Shown here: piece after piece, positions 26,201 to 37,490 of the stretch | Layout: each line of letters starts with the position of its first letter | How positions within the stretch are numbered: the first letter of the stretch is position 1 | Assembly (NCBI GenBank): GCA_008694505.1 | Contig: VZDJ01004378.1 | Span: 23,652,179-23,716,178 of the forward strand | DNA from: Cyanoderma ruficeps | Lineage: Eukaryota; Chordata; Aves; Passeriformes; Timaliidae | Direction of reading: 5' to 3' | DNA length: 64,000 nucleotides | Position numbers and translations under genes: made by a program | Notes under the pieces: generated by a model | Seen by the model: the letters and a program-made list of their open reading frames with translations, nothing else | The model's database searches: none | Told to the model about the DNA's origin: nothing

Positions 26201-29200
26201 CTATGTTGGCACAGACAAAGGTTTGTTTTCTTTTTTAAGAACTAGGAATTTTTCCAAGATGTCCTGACTACTGGGAGCAGAACATCTGACCAAAGTATGC
26301 TCACCAGATGGTAGATGTTTCCATGTGGGTAAATATTAAAAAAGTTCTAAATCTACACAAACTGTGAAGTAAGGGTGGGAAAAGTTTGCTGTTTCCCAGT
26401 TTTAGCTGCCCCTGCAACTCATAAATGTGAGAGGAAAGAAAGCCCAAAACCAAAAAACAAATCTAATTTGAGTGAAAAAAAGGATAAATAGCTTGTAATT
26501 TTTACTCTGTATGACTTACCTTTAATGACTAATTTTAGAAGCTTTAGGGTTGAAGTCTTTCTTTTAATTTTTTTCCTTTTATTTCCTTAACATCTTTATT
26601 ACTTTGCTATTAAAAAAACCACAACTTGCTGCCCTAAAATGTGTTAGCTTCACTAAAAATGTCAAGTAAAATAGTTTTATAGGGAAGGATATGTGAGAGG
26701 GGAAAAAAATAAGACCAAAAAATCCTGTTTTAAGGGGCAGCTGAAGGTTTCATACAACCAGTTCCTTGCAGCCATTCTTGCCTGCTGGGCGGCGTGCTCG
26801 CCGGGTTCTCATTCTCTCGGGATAGTTAAAATACTGATGGATGCACATTTAGCAAAGACACTGCACTGAGTACCTTTCTTGTTCTGGCTCTTGTTCTGAG
26901 TATCTTTCTTGTTACTGGTGGGTCTGTAACTTTAAGGGGAGCAGGGAGAGGGGAATACCACAAAATCTGGCCAGTGGTAAGGTTTAAACCAGTCCAGCTG
27001 TCGGCTGGCTGGATGCAAGTTGCAGGCTATGGTGCTATAATGCATGCCCAAGCAGCCCTCTAGGTGATGTAGCATGCCAAGTTTGGCTCCAGTACCCAAT
27101 CTCAGCAGTAACACACACCTCTCTTATTTAAACAGCTGCAAAGATGTTTGCTGGGTTAGTAATTTGTCCCAGATTTAAAACCAAATAGACACCTAGAGGG
27201 TACGCTGACTCCACATGGTGTAGCTCAAGCAGAAAGCAAGCTGGCTTACATGAAAAAAAGATTTATAGCTGAAGTGGAATACTGAAGAAGTGTAAAATTA
27301 TGAGAGAATTTCCAACTAAGTGCAGTGAGCTTCAGACCACGTATCCACAGAGGCACATGAAACGGAAGAAATGTCACAGTCAAAAGGTAGGGCAGCAGAA
27401 GAAAATGTTCTTTAGCTTTCCTTGTAGTGAATTTTAAATACCCAAGACAGCTTCTAACTCTCTCTCATGCTTCCCTCTCTACCAGAAACCTATTGCTTAC
27501 AATGTCTTTGCATTTATTTGTGTTTTCACTGTGTGAGCATGTGCCTGCAGTGAGCAAGTGAGCAGTGAAATCTGGATATGAAGAAGGGGATGACAGAATA
27601 GGCGATGCAGAAATGCAACCAGCTTTTTTCCCCTTTCACTCTTCAGGAAAGATATGTCTATGAAGATAAATAAACAAAATAAAATATTAGCCAAAAATTA
27701 TCAAAACTATGAGAAACATTAACCAGAATTTTACAATATTCTTTAAGACAGCAAGATAGAGGTTCAATCTTTAATAAGCATAAAAAGATAAATGTTGATT
27801 AACTAAACGCATACAAACCTAGTGGGGATCTGACCATGAAGCAGAACTGAAGAAATGTGATGCCTTGCTGCTGGCAGGACAAATGAAAGTGTGGGAAAGG
27901 GAATTTTTCCAATCATATAGTCTTAGATGGGACTTTTTTTTTTTGTCACAGAGTCCTGAAACAAAAATATTCTATATTTCTTTAGAACAGATAAATGCTT
28001 AAATACACTTTTATGACTTAGATACCTTTTATCAAGTATGATATTACAAAAACAGTTGATTTCAGTTTCATACCAGATTAAACATATGACTATTATTCCT
28101 TTGTTCTAGAATGTTTATGCTAAAGTTATTGAAAAAATATATATTTGTTCAGTTTAAAACAGAAAAAAGAGCTTTCTAATAAACCAAAACAAGAAAAATT
28201 ATTATCAATAACTTGTGGGCAAGATAAATGCATTAATTATAATCAATATTCAAGTAAAGTAGCATCTGTTTAGAAAACAACTTGACAAGTGATATAACCC
28301 AAGAGATTATATTCTATGGAATTGTTTTAGTATCAGAAGAAAGTGTGATTAACAATACAAAAGTTAATATCCAAATTATTTCTGACACACTGGTCTCTCT
28401 CCTTTGCCAGAAAGTTTAAAGTCTTTGGTAGAGAAGACAGCCGTAGATGTGGGGCTTTCCAACATTTTTATTAATGCACTTATGTATGCACATGCCACAC
28501 ATACCTAAAAAGCCTTACCTGGCTTTTATATGAGAACCAGCTCTTGAGTAAACATATTTTCTGCTTTGAGTGAACATATTGCATATCACACTTTGAGTGT
28601 TTAAAAAAAAAAATTAACATGGACCTTTGAAAAAATTTGTTGGCTGTGTTGTTTATTGCCCAGCTTTTAAGAATTTATGCACAAACTAAAACTACAACTA
28701 CCCTTTTGCAAAAGAAAACTATGAGTGTACAGATTGGAGTGAGTTAAGGTATCATGTTGATTTTAATATGCAATTTTGAGTGAGAAAAGAGAGGAAACAT
28801 AAGGAAGAAATTGCATCTTTGAAAGGTAGCAGACAACCACTAGAGAGAAAACCTGTTTGGGATTTTTTTTCTTTTTTTTTTTTCTCCTTCCTTGAAAGTT
28901 GCTATTCAGCTCTGTGGAAGAGAGAAACCTGGCTCATTTTGCAAATGCAAATCCAGACTGCTGCCAGGAACCATTTCAGGAGTGATTAACAAAACCTGTT
29001 TGCTTTACATGATTTCCATGGAGGTAAAACGGTATGCATATAATTTTGATACAATCAGATAGTGCATTCTTAGAGTTATATGGCAAAAAAAGAAAAAGAA
29101 TTAGTACATCTCTTTTAAAAGGGTATCTCAATAGAGCATGCTTATTGTCTTCTGAGTAGATGTAGCATTTAAATATAGTAAACAATGGCCAAAAGCAGGA

Positions 29201-31619
29201 AGTAATTCTGAGAGATAAATGGCAGTAACCATCCCAGTTTCCTGAATGGAGGTGAGAGTGGTTTGGCAATATTCATCCAAGATGATGCTAATTTATGCAG
29301 TACTAAAATTAAAGAGAGAAGGGAATGGTTGTGTGCTAGTAAAAATGTAACATGAAAATAAAATAGATTTGATAGTTGCAAATGAACTGAAATATCCCAG
29401 GTGGCATGAGCACACAGCAAGGGACTTTCAGAAGAAGCAAAGGCTGGTTCAAGGATTTAACTCACACCTTTAGAACTTTATTCTTAAGGGTACACGGTGT
29501 AGTAAAGAAAAAAAGCCAGAATTCTTTAAATTGTTGCTCCAGACTTCAGTCTGGCAAACCTAAAACCACCATTAATGGGTAAATAGCAATAAAGAAGGAA
29601 GGCAGCTATTTAACTGTCAGAACAGAGGAAATGAACATCAGCTTTTGATGTTCAGCTTTACTTGTGAAACGTGAAATTCTTACATAAGCCCAGCAAAGGG
29701 CTGGCAAAGGGTTTAATCAGCAAGATAATCCTATGTAAAGCACTTTCAATTTCTACATGGACTTTTAAGAACCTTTTTACAACTATCAGAGCAAAGTGGA
29801 ATTTTATTTGAGAACAGTAGTAGGTAGCATGACAGTTGAAAAAACATCTAGAAATGTGGTTGAAAAATAGTCTAATATCTGCCCAGATGCCAATTCAATT
29901 TCATGGCAATTTAACAGCAGACTACTGTTATGGATATGGTATTGAAATTAATTTCTCTCTGAACTTAATTGTTAAACTAACATGCAATAAATAATTCTTT
30001 GGATTTAGGTGGAGATCGTATTCCTTTTTATAAAGCTCAACAAATTATTCTCATTGAAGGATAGCATTTATGAGGAAGACACTGAACATCCCTTCTGGGA
30101 AGAATGGTGTTGCTGATAGGAAATTATCTGTAAAAGTTACTATGTATCATGTAGTTTTTGCTAGATTTATATGTATTATATGTAATCATACAAAAATAGA
30201 TTTCCTGTATCTCTAATTATCTAGGAGATGAATGTCCAGGACAAACATCTCACATGAAGGATCACGAAGGATTCAAATAGAAGGAATCAGATCTTGGACA
30301 AGTGTTGTACAGTGGGATGACTCTGGACATGGTCCTGTTTCTCTCCTTTTATAGCAAAAGCAGCAATATAGCCTTGCTTTGCATGACTGACTGTTCTGCC
30401 AAAGGGCATGCATATCTAAATGACACAATATGTATTTGTTGTGGCAAAACTAGTGAAAAAGGCAAGATATTGGAAAATGCCACCTTGAATATACCAAAAT
30501 ACACCTATTTGGAGAGTATCTTCATTTTAGTCTTCCAGGATGGCTAAAACTCAAATGAAGACAATAAGGCAGATATTTCTGTATGTGCATATATATAGTT
30601 ATTTTGCAAAATCACCCTTTCAGTTTTCTGTGATATATAGGTCAATACAGTTTTGATTAAAGAGAGTAGAAATTTGATATTTTTTGTCTCCAAGGACTAA
30701 GGATTAAGAAACAAAGATTAAGCCTCTTATTTTGCTTTATCTGAAAAGCTTATGGAGTGGTGGAAATGCTCCAATTAATTTGTTATTGCATATAGCATAT
30801 GACATAAAAATAATCTAATTTGTTTCCATTATGATACATCTGTGTTTTTCACTTGTTTTTACAAAATATTATAATTTACCATTTGAGGATACGACACTGC
30901 TGGAGCTCATGACACATGATCTGCAATACAACTCATAATTTAATACTTATATAAGTGTAGTGTAACAGAACTGCAAATTTAACCAGAGAGCAGTAAGAAC
31001 TATAATTTCCATCAGATTCTCTGAAATGCATCACAATGAAAACTGATGTCATCTGCAGTTTTTAAGACAGTTAACTATGGGGTTTGTTACTTTAATAAGT
31101 TTCCAGAATGAAATCTTCTCTAAGGTGTCATAGTTTGTTCTTTATTTACCTTTTAATAATTCAATAATGAACAAGTTCCCAATGTCCTTTTATAAAAGCG
31201 ATAACGTTAGTGTCTTACATAGGAGAACACTGAGCAGAGAGTAAAACAGAGCACCATGTTAGAAGATTGATCTAAAAATATCACATTTGTATAGAACCTT
31301 AATGAATTACCCTTATCATAACAGTTATCTTAAATATTCTAAAACTGGTTTTCCTGAAAATTGTCATGCTCTGGGTTTATTTATTCTGCAGTAAGGTCTC
31401 AGTTCCTCTTTTAATTTGCAGTGAATAGTATTTTACTTCCCAAGAATTCCCTTTGTTATACAATGAGCAATCCCAAACAGTGTTAACAGGAACAATATAT
31501 GTAGGTGAATTCAGAACAGATGCATTGCTGTCCGGACCGCAGTGCAATATTTTCAGTATTTGTGGAAAGTACAGGCGTCTCAGTCCCACTTCAGTGCCTG
31601 GTAATGTATGATGATTATT

Positions 31620-32868
31620 CAGGTGAAAAACACCTGAAAGACAATTTAATCATTGGTCACAGCCAGTACAGCTTCATGAAAGGGAAGTCGAGCATAACAA
31701 ATCTGATTTCCCCTTATGACAAGCTACCTAGTTGATCAAGGTGATGTGATCTTTTTGGATTTCAGCAAAGCTTTTGATAGTGTCTCTCACATGATCCTTC
31801 TGGAAAATATCCAACACACAGCTGTACAAACACATCATGTGATGGGTGAGCAACTGGCTCACAGGTCAGACAACAAAGAGTTATACTGAAAGGGGTGACA
31901 CTGGATGGAGATCCTTTCATTAGTGGGGTTCCACAGGGCTCCCTTCTCGACCTTGTGTTCTTCAACTTCTTCAGAAATGACTTGAAATGCAGGACTGAGA
32001 GGGAAACTAAGTGAATTTGCAGATGACACAAAACTAGGAGGACCTGTCAACCCCCAGAAAGGCCCTGCAGAGAGGCCTTGAAAAGTTAGAGAGGCGGGCA
32101 ACCATATGAAGCTCAATAGGGGCAAGTGCCAGATTCTGCACCTGGGATGGGGCAACCCTGCATATATGGATAGACTGGGGAATGAGATACTGGGAAGCAG
32201 AGCTGTGGAAAGGGACCTGGGGGTTATGGTCAAGGGCAAGTTGAACATGGGCCAGCAGTGCCCTGGCAGCCAGGAGGGCCAACCCTGTCCTGGGGGGCAT
32301 CAGGCACAGCATCACCAGCCGGGCAAGGGAAGGGATTGTCCCCTCTGCTCTGTGCTGGGATGGCCTCACCTCCAGTGCTGGGGACAGTTTTGGGTGACAC
32401 AATATAAAAAAGATATTAAGCTCTTAGAGAGCTTCAAAGCTGCTGAAGGGCCCTGAAGAGAAGCCATCTGAGGAGTGGCTGAGGTCACCTAGGCTGTTCA
32501 GCTTGAGCAGCCTGAGGGGGCACTTCACTACTGTCTAAAGCTTCCTTGTGGAGGGGAATGGGAGGGGCAGGCACTGATCTCTTCTCTGTGTGATCAGTGA
32601 CAGAACAGGAGCGAATGGCCTAGAGTTGTATCTGGGGAAGTTTAGGTTGGACATCAGGAAAAGGTTCTTCCCCCAGAGGGTGGCTGGGCACTGGAACAGG
32701 CTCCCCAGGACAGTGACCACAGCACCAGCCTGACAGAGTTCAAGAAGCATTTGGACAATGCTCTCAGGCACATGGTGTGAATTCTTGGGGTATCCTGTGC
32801 AGGGTGAGGGGTTGGACAAGGTGATCCTTTTGGGTCTCTTTCAACTCAGCTTATTCTGTGATTCATTT
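31620..32868 (+). mobile_element. CR1 LINE, ORF2 (RT) 3' half to tail
   Basis: A 5'-truncated CR1 retrotransposon of about 1.25 kb, broken by frameshifts and stops. Conceptual translation in shifting frames shows reverse-transcriptase landmarks in order: SQYSFMKGKS near 31655, the LDFSKAFDS active-site region near 31757, GVPQGSLL near 31926, and FADDTK near 32018. The non-coding part then runs through blocks such as ggacatcaggaaaaggttctt, and the copy ends in a ttctgtgattc tail near 32860. It cannot make a functional protein. The ORFs at 32.0-32.8 kb are by-products of this copy. Confidence 0.92.
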
Positions 32869-33807
32869 TGGTATGAAAATATTGATGTTCAGTCCCACAA
32901 ATGAATCCAGGAAAAACACAATAAATACAGAATCAACAGCATACACCAAAGAATGGAGCTTTGTAATAGTGTAAATTAGTGAAAAAAAAAAAAAGAAGAA
33001 AAATCAAGTTTGTAAAGCATTATTGAAGGTACAAATCTCTGATTAAATATTTTCCTTGCAGAAGACAATCACTTCTTTTAGCACCCAAAAAACCCCCATG
33101 TCTTCAAATATATATATTTTTGAAATCTGCCTGAAAACCAGTTATCAGTAATTTTATGGCTTATTTTTTCTTTTTTTCTTTCAGAATCTGCTAACCTTTT
33201 TCATGTGAATGTGATTGATAAAATATGTGTTCAGTGAAGGAGAAGCTGGATGCCCTATAGTGAGTGCTCAAAACACTAGCTTTCACAACTGAATCCCAGA
33301 ATCTCCTGGAATAAATGTATTGTTAATCATTCCTCCAAAGTCAGGTCAAATTCAACAGTAAGAATGGTGCATTCCTCTCATTCTTAGCACTTACCAGTAT
33401 TCGAAGCCAAGGAAAGCTTTTTCTGAGGGCATTTATGGGTTTGATCTCCTAAGACTGGTAACATCAGATGAGAAATCTTACTGCTAAGACATTATACCGA
33501 AGATAAGACTCATTATTACTGTCATTTTGAAAAGGAAAGCAGCTGTAATTCAAAAAATACCATTTAAATTGCTTAGGCTTATGTTAAGAGCATTTAATTT
33601 GTACTAGACATTCATAGTGTCTATGATTTTGATTATATGAAATCTTGGGATTGAGTGTATTCTCAATTCTAATTTAGAAGATTGCTTCAGACATACTGCA
33701 TTTCTAAATAAAAGTAAAGATTCCTGGTTAGCTTGGTAATCTTTGTTTTGGCTCTAATAGTTAGGGATCGAGGAAAGTTAATGAATTGCAAGTTAACAAT
33801 CAAACAA
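32869..33807. other. Unique spacer between two CR1 copies
   Basis: AT-rich sequence with an A run at about 32982-32996 and no recognised exon or repeat. Confidence 0.5.
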
Positions 33808-34258
33808 TCAAGTGGATACAGAGGAGAACTACGTGATGATCAGAGGGCTGGAGCACCTCTGCTATGAGTAAAGGTTCAGAGCTGGGGTTGTTCAGCTGCA
33901 GAACAGAAGGCCCCTCTGAGACCTCATAGCACCTCCTAGTACTAAAGGGAGCCTACAAGAGAGCTGGGGAAGGACTTTTTATGAGGGCACGTAGTGGCAG
34001 GACAAGGGAGAATGGCTGGAAGCTGAAAGAAGGTAGGTTTAGAATAGATATTGGGAAGAAATTCTTTACTGTGGTGACAACAAGGCACTGGAACAGGTTG
34101 CCAGAGGAGCTGTGGATGCCCCATCCCTGGAGGTGGTCAATATTGGATGTGGCTCTGTGCAGCTTGATCTAGTGGAAGACATCTCTGTCCATAGCAGGGG
34201 GGCTGGAACTAGATGATCATTAAGATCCTTTTAAACCCAGACTATTCTGTGATTCTAT
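33808..34258 (+). mobile_element. CR1 LINE 3' fragment (second copy)
   Basis: About 450 bases of CR1 3' region. It starts near a gatgatcagagggctggagc block, passes through ctggaacaggttgccagag and gatgccccatccctgga, and ends in ctattctgtgattctat. It has the same orientation as the copy at 31.6-32.9 kb, but its body reads differently, so it is a separate insertion and probably another subfamily. It is not a duplication. Confidence 0.9.
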
Positions 34259-36332
34259 AAAAGGAAATAGAAGGGAAAATAAAAGGAAAAAGGAAAAATA
34301 GAACAATGACAGCTTATTTTAAAAAAAAGGGTATTAACTAATAACTATTTACCAGCTAATTATTTTTGAATTGCGGGATATCAATATTAAAAAGCAAGTC
34401 CTTCATAAGTATTTATAATAATTTAAGATTAGCATGTGTTTGCTTTGTTTTCTTAAAAGAGTTTTCATTTTCCTTTCCAAATCGAACATGTATGACTCTT
34501 TTAATCTTTTGAAGATATGTATATAAAAAAACAGATTTAGGTGTATATTAAGGAACAAAGAAGCAAAGACTTTCTTTGAGAAAAAGATGTTTTTCTGAAT
34601 TAAGTAGAAGCATATATCAGGAGATTTATTTGACAATATACCTTACCTTTGTACTGGGTGATTTGCCAAAGCTGGCCCTGAATTTATCCAGATTTATGAA
34701 CCAGGAAAATCAATTGCATTGATGTTCTGTGTAGATTTTAAAAATAATTTATTCTTCTGAAATGGCAATGTTAGGTTTTTATGTACTCATCCAGGAGCTA
34801 GTTCACTCTTTGTCACTGCAAACTTTCATGAAATTTAATTCTTGTCTTCCAGATTTAACTAAACCCCCTAAATGCAATCAAAAGATAAGCTCAGTATTCA
34901 TGAGATTGGCAATACAATGTTCATCTCTGTCACACTTGCTGCTCATATATTTCTTAGTGTGTCTACTGAGACAATCTAGGGAATTTCTTATGGAGAGGAA
35001 AAAACTCCATATAATCTGTTAATCTAAATGTATGCATATAGTGTAAATTATATGCCTCCCTGTGTGATGCACTAGACTTCAGAGCTAACACTGAAGTCAT
35101 ACGGACTGCAAGAACTTTTTTTTTTTTTTCCAAAAGCCAGGCAAAATATGTTTATAGGAAACAACCAGAGGCTGTGGGAAGACGTCTACAATACTAATAC
35201 AATGAGAAAACTTACAAACCCCCAAAATAAACCAAAATCCCCCCAATTCAGAAACATATTAATTTCTCATTCTTCATTTTGTGTGTCTTCTATTGACTAC
35301 AGATCATCCAGGACAGACTGAAGATTACATTCACCCCGAACTGATTAACCCAGTACGCTCTGCATTTGTTTCATGCATGAACAGGACATGTAGATATGGA
35401 AGGTATGACAATCCTTGGAAACCATGCTGTAGTATTCAGCTATCTGCAAATTTGTCAGGGGAAGCTCTCCATATCATGAAGAAACAGAAAATGTTAAAGC
35501 TGAGATCTGTTAAAATGCCTGTCTAAGAAAACAGTGCTGCTCTTGAGGTACTTGGGTTTGATACTGACATTAGTACTCAAGCAGAAGGCTTGCTTGGTGT
35601 GAGGCAATTTGAACAAGTAAGGAGAGTAAATTGGTCCCTTAGGTAATGTAGAATCCAAGTAGTGCTCATTTCAGTGAGAGGACCCAGGAAAAAGAACAAA
35701 GGATATTTGTTGCGACAGAATAACAGATTCAATTATCTATTTTTTACATAATTGTCATGTCAGATTTATAATTTTATACATTCCCTTTTGACAAGAAGTT
35801 GCAATGACTAGCCACATTATTTTCTTACAGTGCTCAGAAGTAAACTGCCAGTTTCAGGACAGATCTCCTTGTCACAACTGCCTGGAAAAGAAACACATTA
35901 CCAACTACAGTACAAACGCATATTACCATAAGATTTTAAATTTTTATGTGCATAAGGTGCAATCCAATTTCTTTTCACAACATAATGGTCATAGATTTAA
36001 AACTTTTGGCAATTATAAGATGGGGTTCTTTTTGTTCTGTATAGTCCACAAGATCTCTCTTACAGAGAAATAATAATAAAAAAGGGTTTAAAGATCTCAA
36101 GAGAGGTTTGAGAACCTTCTGTTTTCTATAAAATTCAAAATTTTCAACAAATAAATGTTTGTATATTGCCTGACCGAACAGGTAAAAAATAAATTGCTTT
36201 ACTTGTTTTGTGATTTCCCCAGATATTCTGTGTCTCTAGTGAAGAGATGAAAGTGTCTTTTCCTCTGGGGAGTGGCACCAGTTGTGACCCAGTACGATTG
36301 TATGCACCCTGTACCTTCACAGGTGGTCTTGG
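34259..36332 (-). other. MGAT4C: MGAT4C downstream region / possible long 3' UTR
   Basis: AT-rich sequence past the MGAT4C stop. No second clear AATAAA (TTTATT on +) is seen until about 34748-34753 and then about 34625, so a long 3' UTR could reach there. Its extent is inferred and not visible in the sequence. The short ORFs here have no recognisable domain. Confidence 0.35.
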
Positions 36333-36338
36333 TTTATT
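36333..36338 (-). terminator. MGAT4C: AATAAA overlapping the MGAT4C stop codon
   Basis: TTTATT on the + strand is AATAAA on the coding strand, and the TAA stop (36334-36336) lies inside it. The overlap is visible in the sequence. Whether the signal is used is unknown, because cleavage here would leave almost no 3' UTR. Confidence 0.3.
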
Positions 36339-37490
36339 GATTTGGTGTTTGAGAAGTCCAGACACTAATGCTCCTAATGATCAGCCATTCTTTTTGACTT
36401 TTAGTTACAAGTATTCTCATGCAGTTAATATCAAACAGAACTTTGTGCTCTACATCCGTTATTTCAAAATTACCATTTTTGAACTCCCCTAGTCTCAAGT
36501 AAGTTGTACATTGTCTTCCTTTTTTACTGCCTACAATCTTTTCACCTACTTCCAGGGCTCCATGATGTAAAATGTCATTTTGCCGATCTTCAGTTCCGGT
36601 GACAACTTTAATTTTACTGATTTTAATGGGCTTTTCAAATACAATCCCATAGAAGTCTCCAGTAGAAGGAGCTTTGCCCCAGAAGTACTCATCAATGCTG
36701 CTGTAAGCCTTGCTTGCCTCATAGTTTTCAAATACATTCATATTGGTGTGCAAGTTTGCAGGTGGGTTGTCAGGGATATCAAAGGATTCCTCCTCAAAAT
36801 CGTCATCCTTCAACTTATTTTCAGCTCCTTTGTAAGATGAGTAGTATCCCATGTGCTGGAAGAGAGATGGCTTAAAACGTATCACTTCCTTTTGAGCTAA
36901 CAGCCCACGAAAATGGATGAGCAGCCAATCACAAGGCATTTCTTGGTAAAACATCAATAGAAAATGGGCCAGGCGTGGTAGGTCATGAGAATGGTAAAGC
37001 TTTCCAATGTAGCCCAGCTTGGAGAATTCCAATGTCACCCAGTAGGATCCTTCTCGTGAGGTAATTACTTTCTTAACAGCAGTCAAAAAATTCTTTGAGC
37101 AGCGGACGTCATCTTCCAGCATCACATAATAGTCAGAAAGATTAGCACAGAAGTTTAGAAGGAAAGCATAATCTACATTTTGTTTTGATCGAAACTTCAC
37201 ACGGTCCTCAGGGTCATTGTAATTTCTCTTAAGGCCATCCAGTACAGGATAGTAATCCTCAGGGACGTGAATAACTATTAATCTGCCCGCAATTATATGA
37301 TGTGCAAATTTCTGTGAAATATCCTGGACCATCCCTTCACACCAGGCTGAGTCAAAATCTGCCAGCTGTACTACCACTGCAATTTCTTTGAGTTCCTCAT
37401 AGCTTGACTGCTCAAATATGGACTTGATGGTCTCAAGCAAGTAGTTTCCCTTTTTCCGTTTTACAGAGGATAGTCCAATTGTAAGATACC
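36334..37490 (-). CDS. MGAT4C: MGAT4C terminal coding exon
   Basis: The exon carries 384 full codons plus the last two bases of the split Arg97 codon. Its acceptor is AG at 37491-37492. The codon at 37440 is TTG (Leu114) inside the exon, not a start. It encodes [16 protein letters not shown], then the GT54 catalytic block ([52 protein letters not shown]), a [16 protein letters not shown] linker, and the C-terminal domain with [20 protein letters not shown]. It ends WTSQTPNQ, five residues beyond the WTS end I recall for the human protein. Confidence 0.97.

Larger units (their letters stand above)
14161..31619. other. Intergenic, no gene seen
   Basis: A long AT-rich stretch with no recognised exon. 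It contains an AG microsatellite (20.58 kb), an AAAAT run (23.19 kb), a T/G-rich tract (about 21.41-21.45 kb) and two patches richer in GC than their surroundings (17.9-18.6 kb and about 26.74-27.1 kb). ORFs of up to 107 codons occur in the 17.9-18.5 kb patch on both strands but show no family motif. Confidence 0.55.

Noticed and set aside
31859..32456. Overlapping ORFs of 116-129 codons on both strands
   Set aside because: They are readings through the CR1 copy and not genes. The real RT frame is broken by frameshifts.
36580..36840. + strand 86-codon ORF opposite MGAT4C
   Set aside because: It is an antisense shadow of the terminal coding exon.
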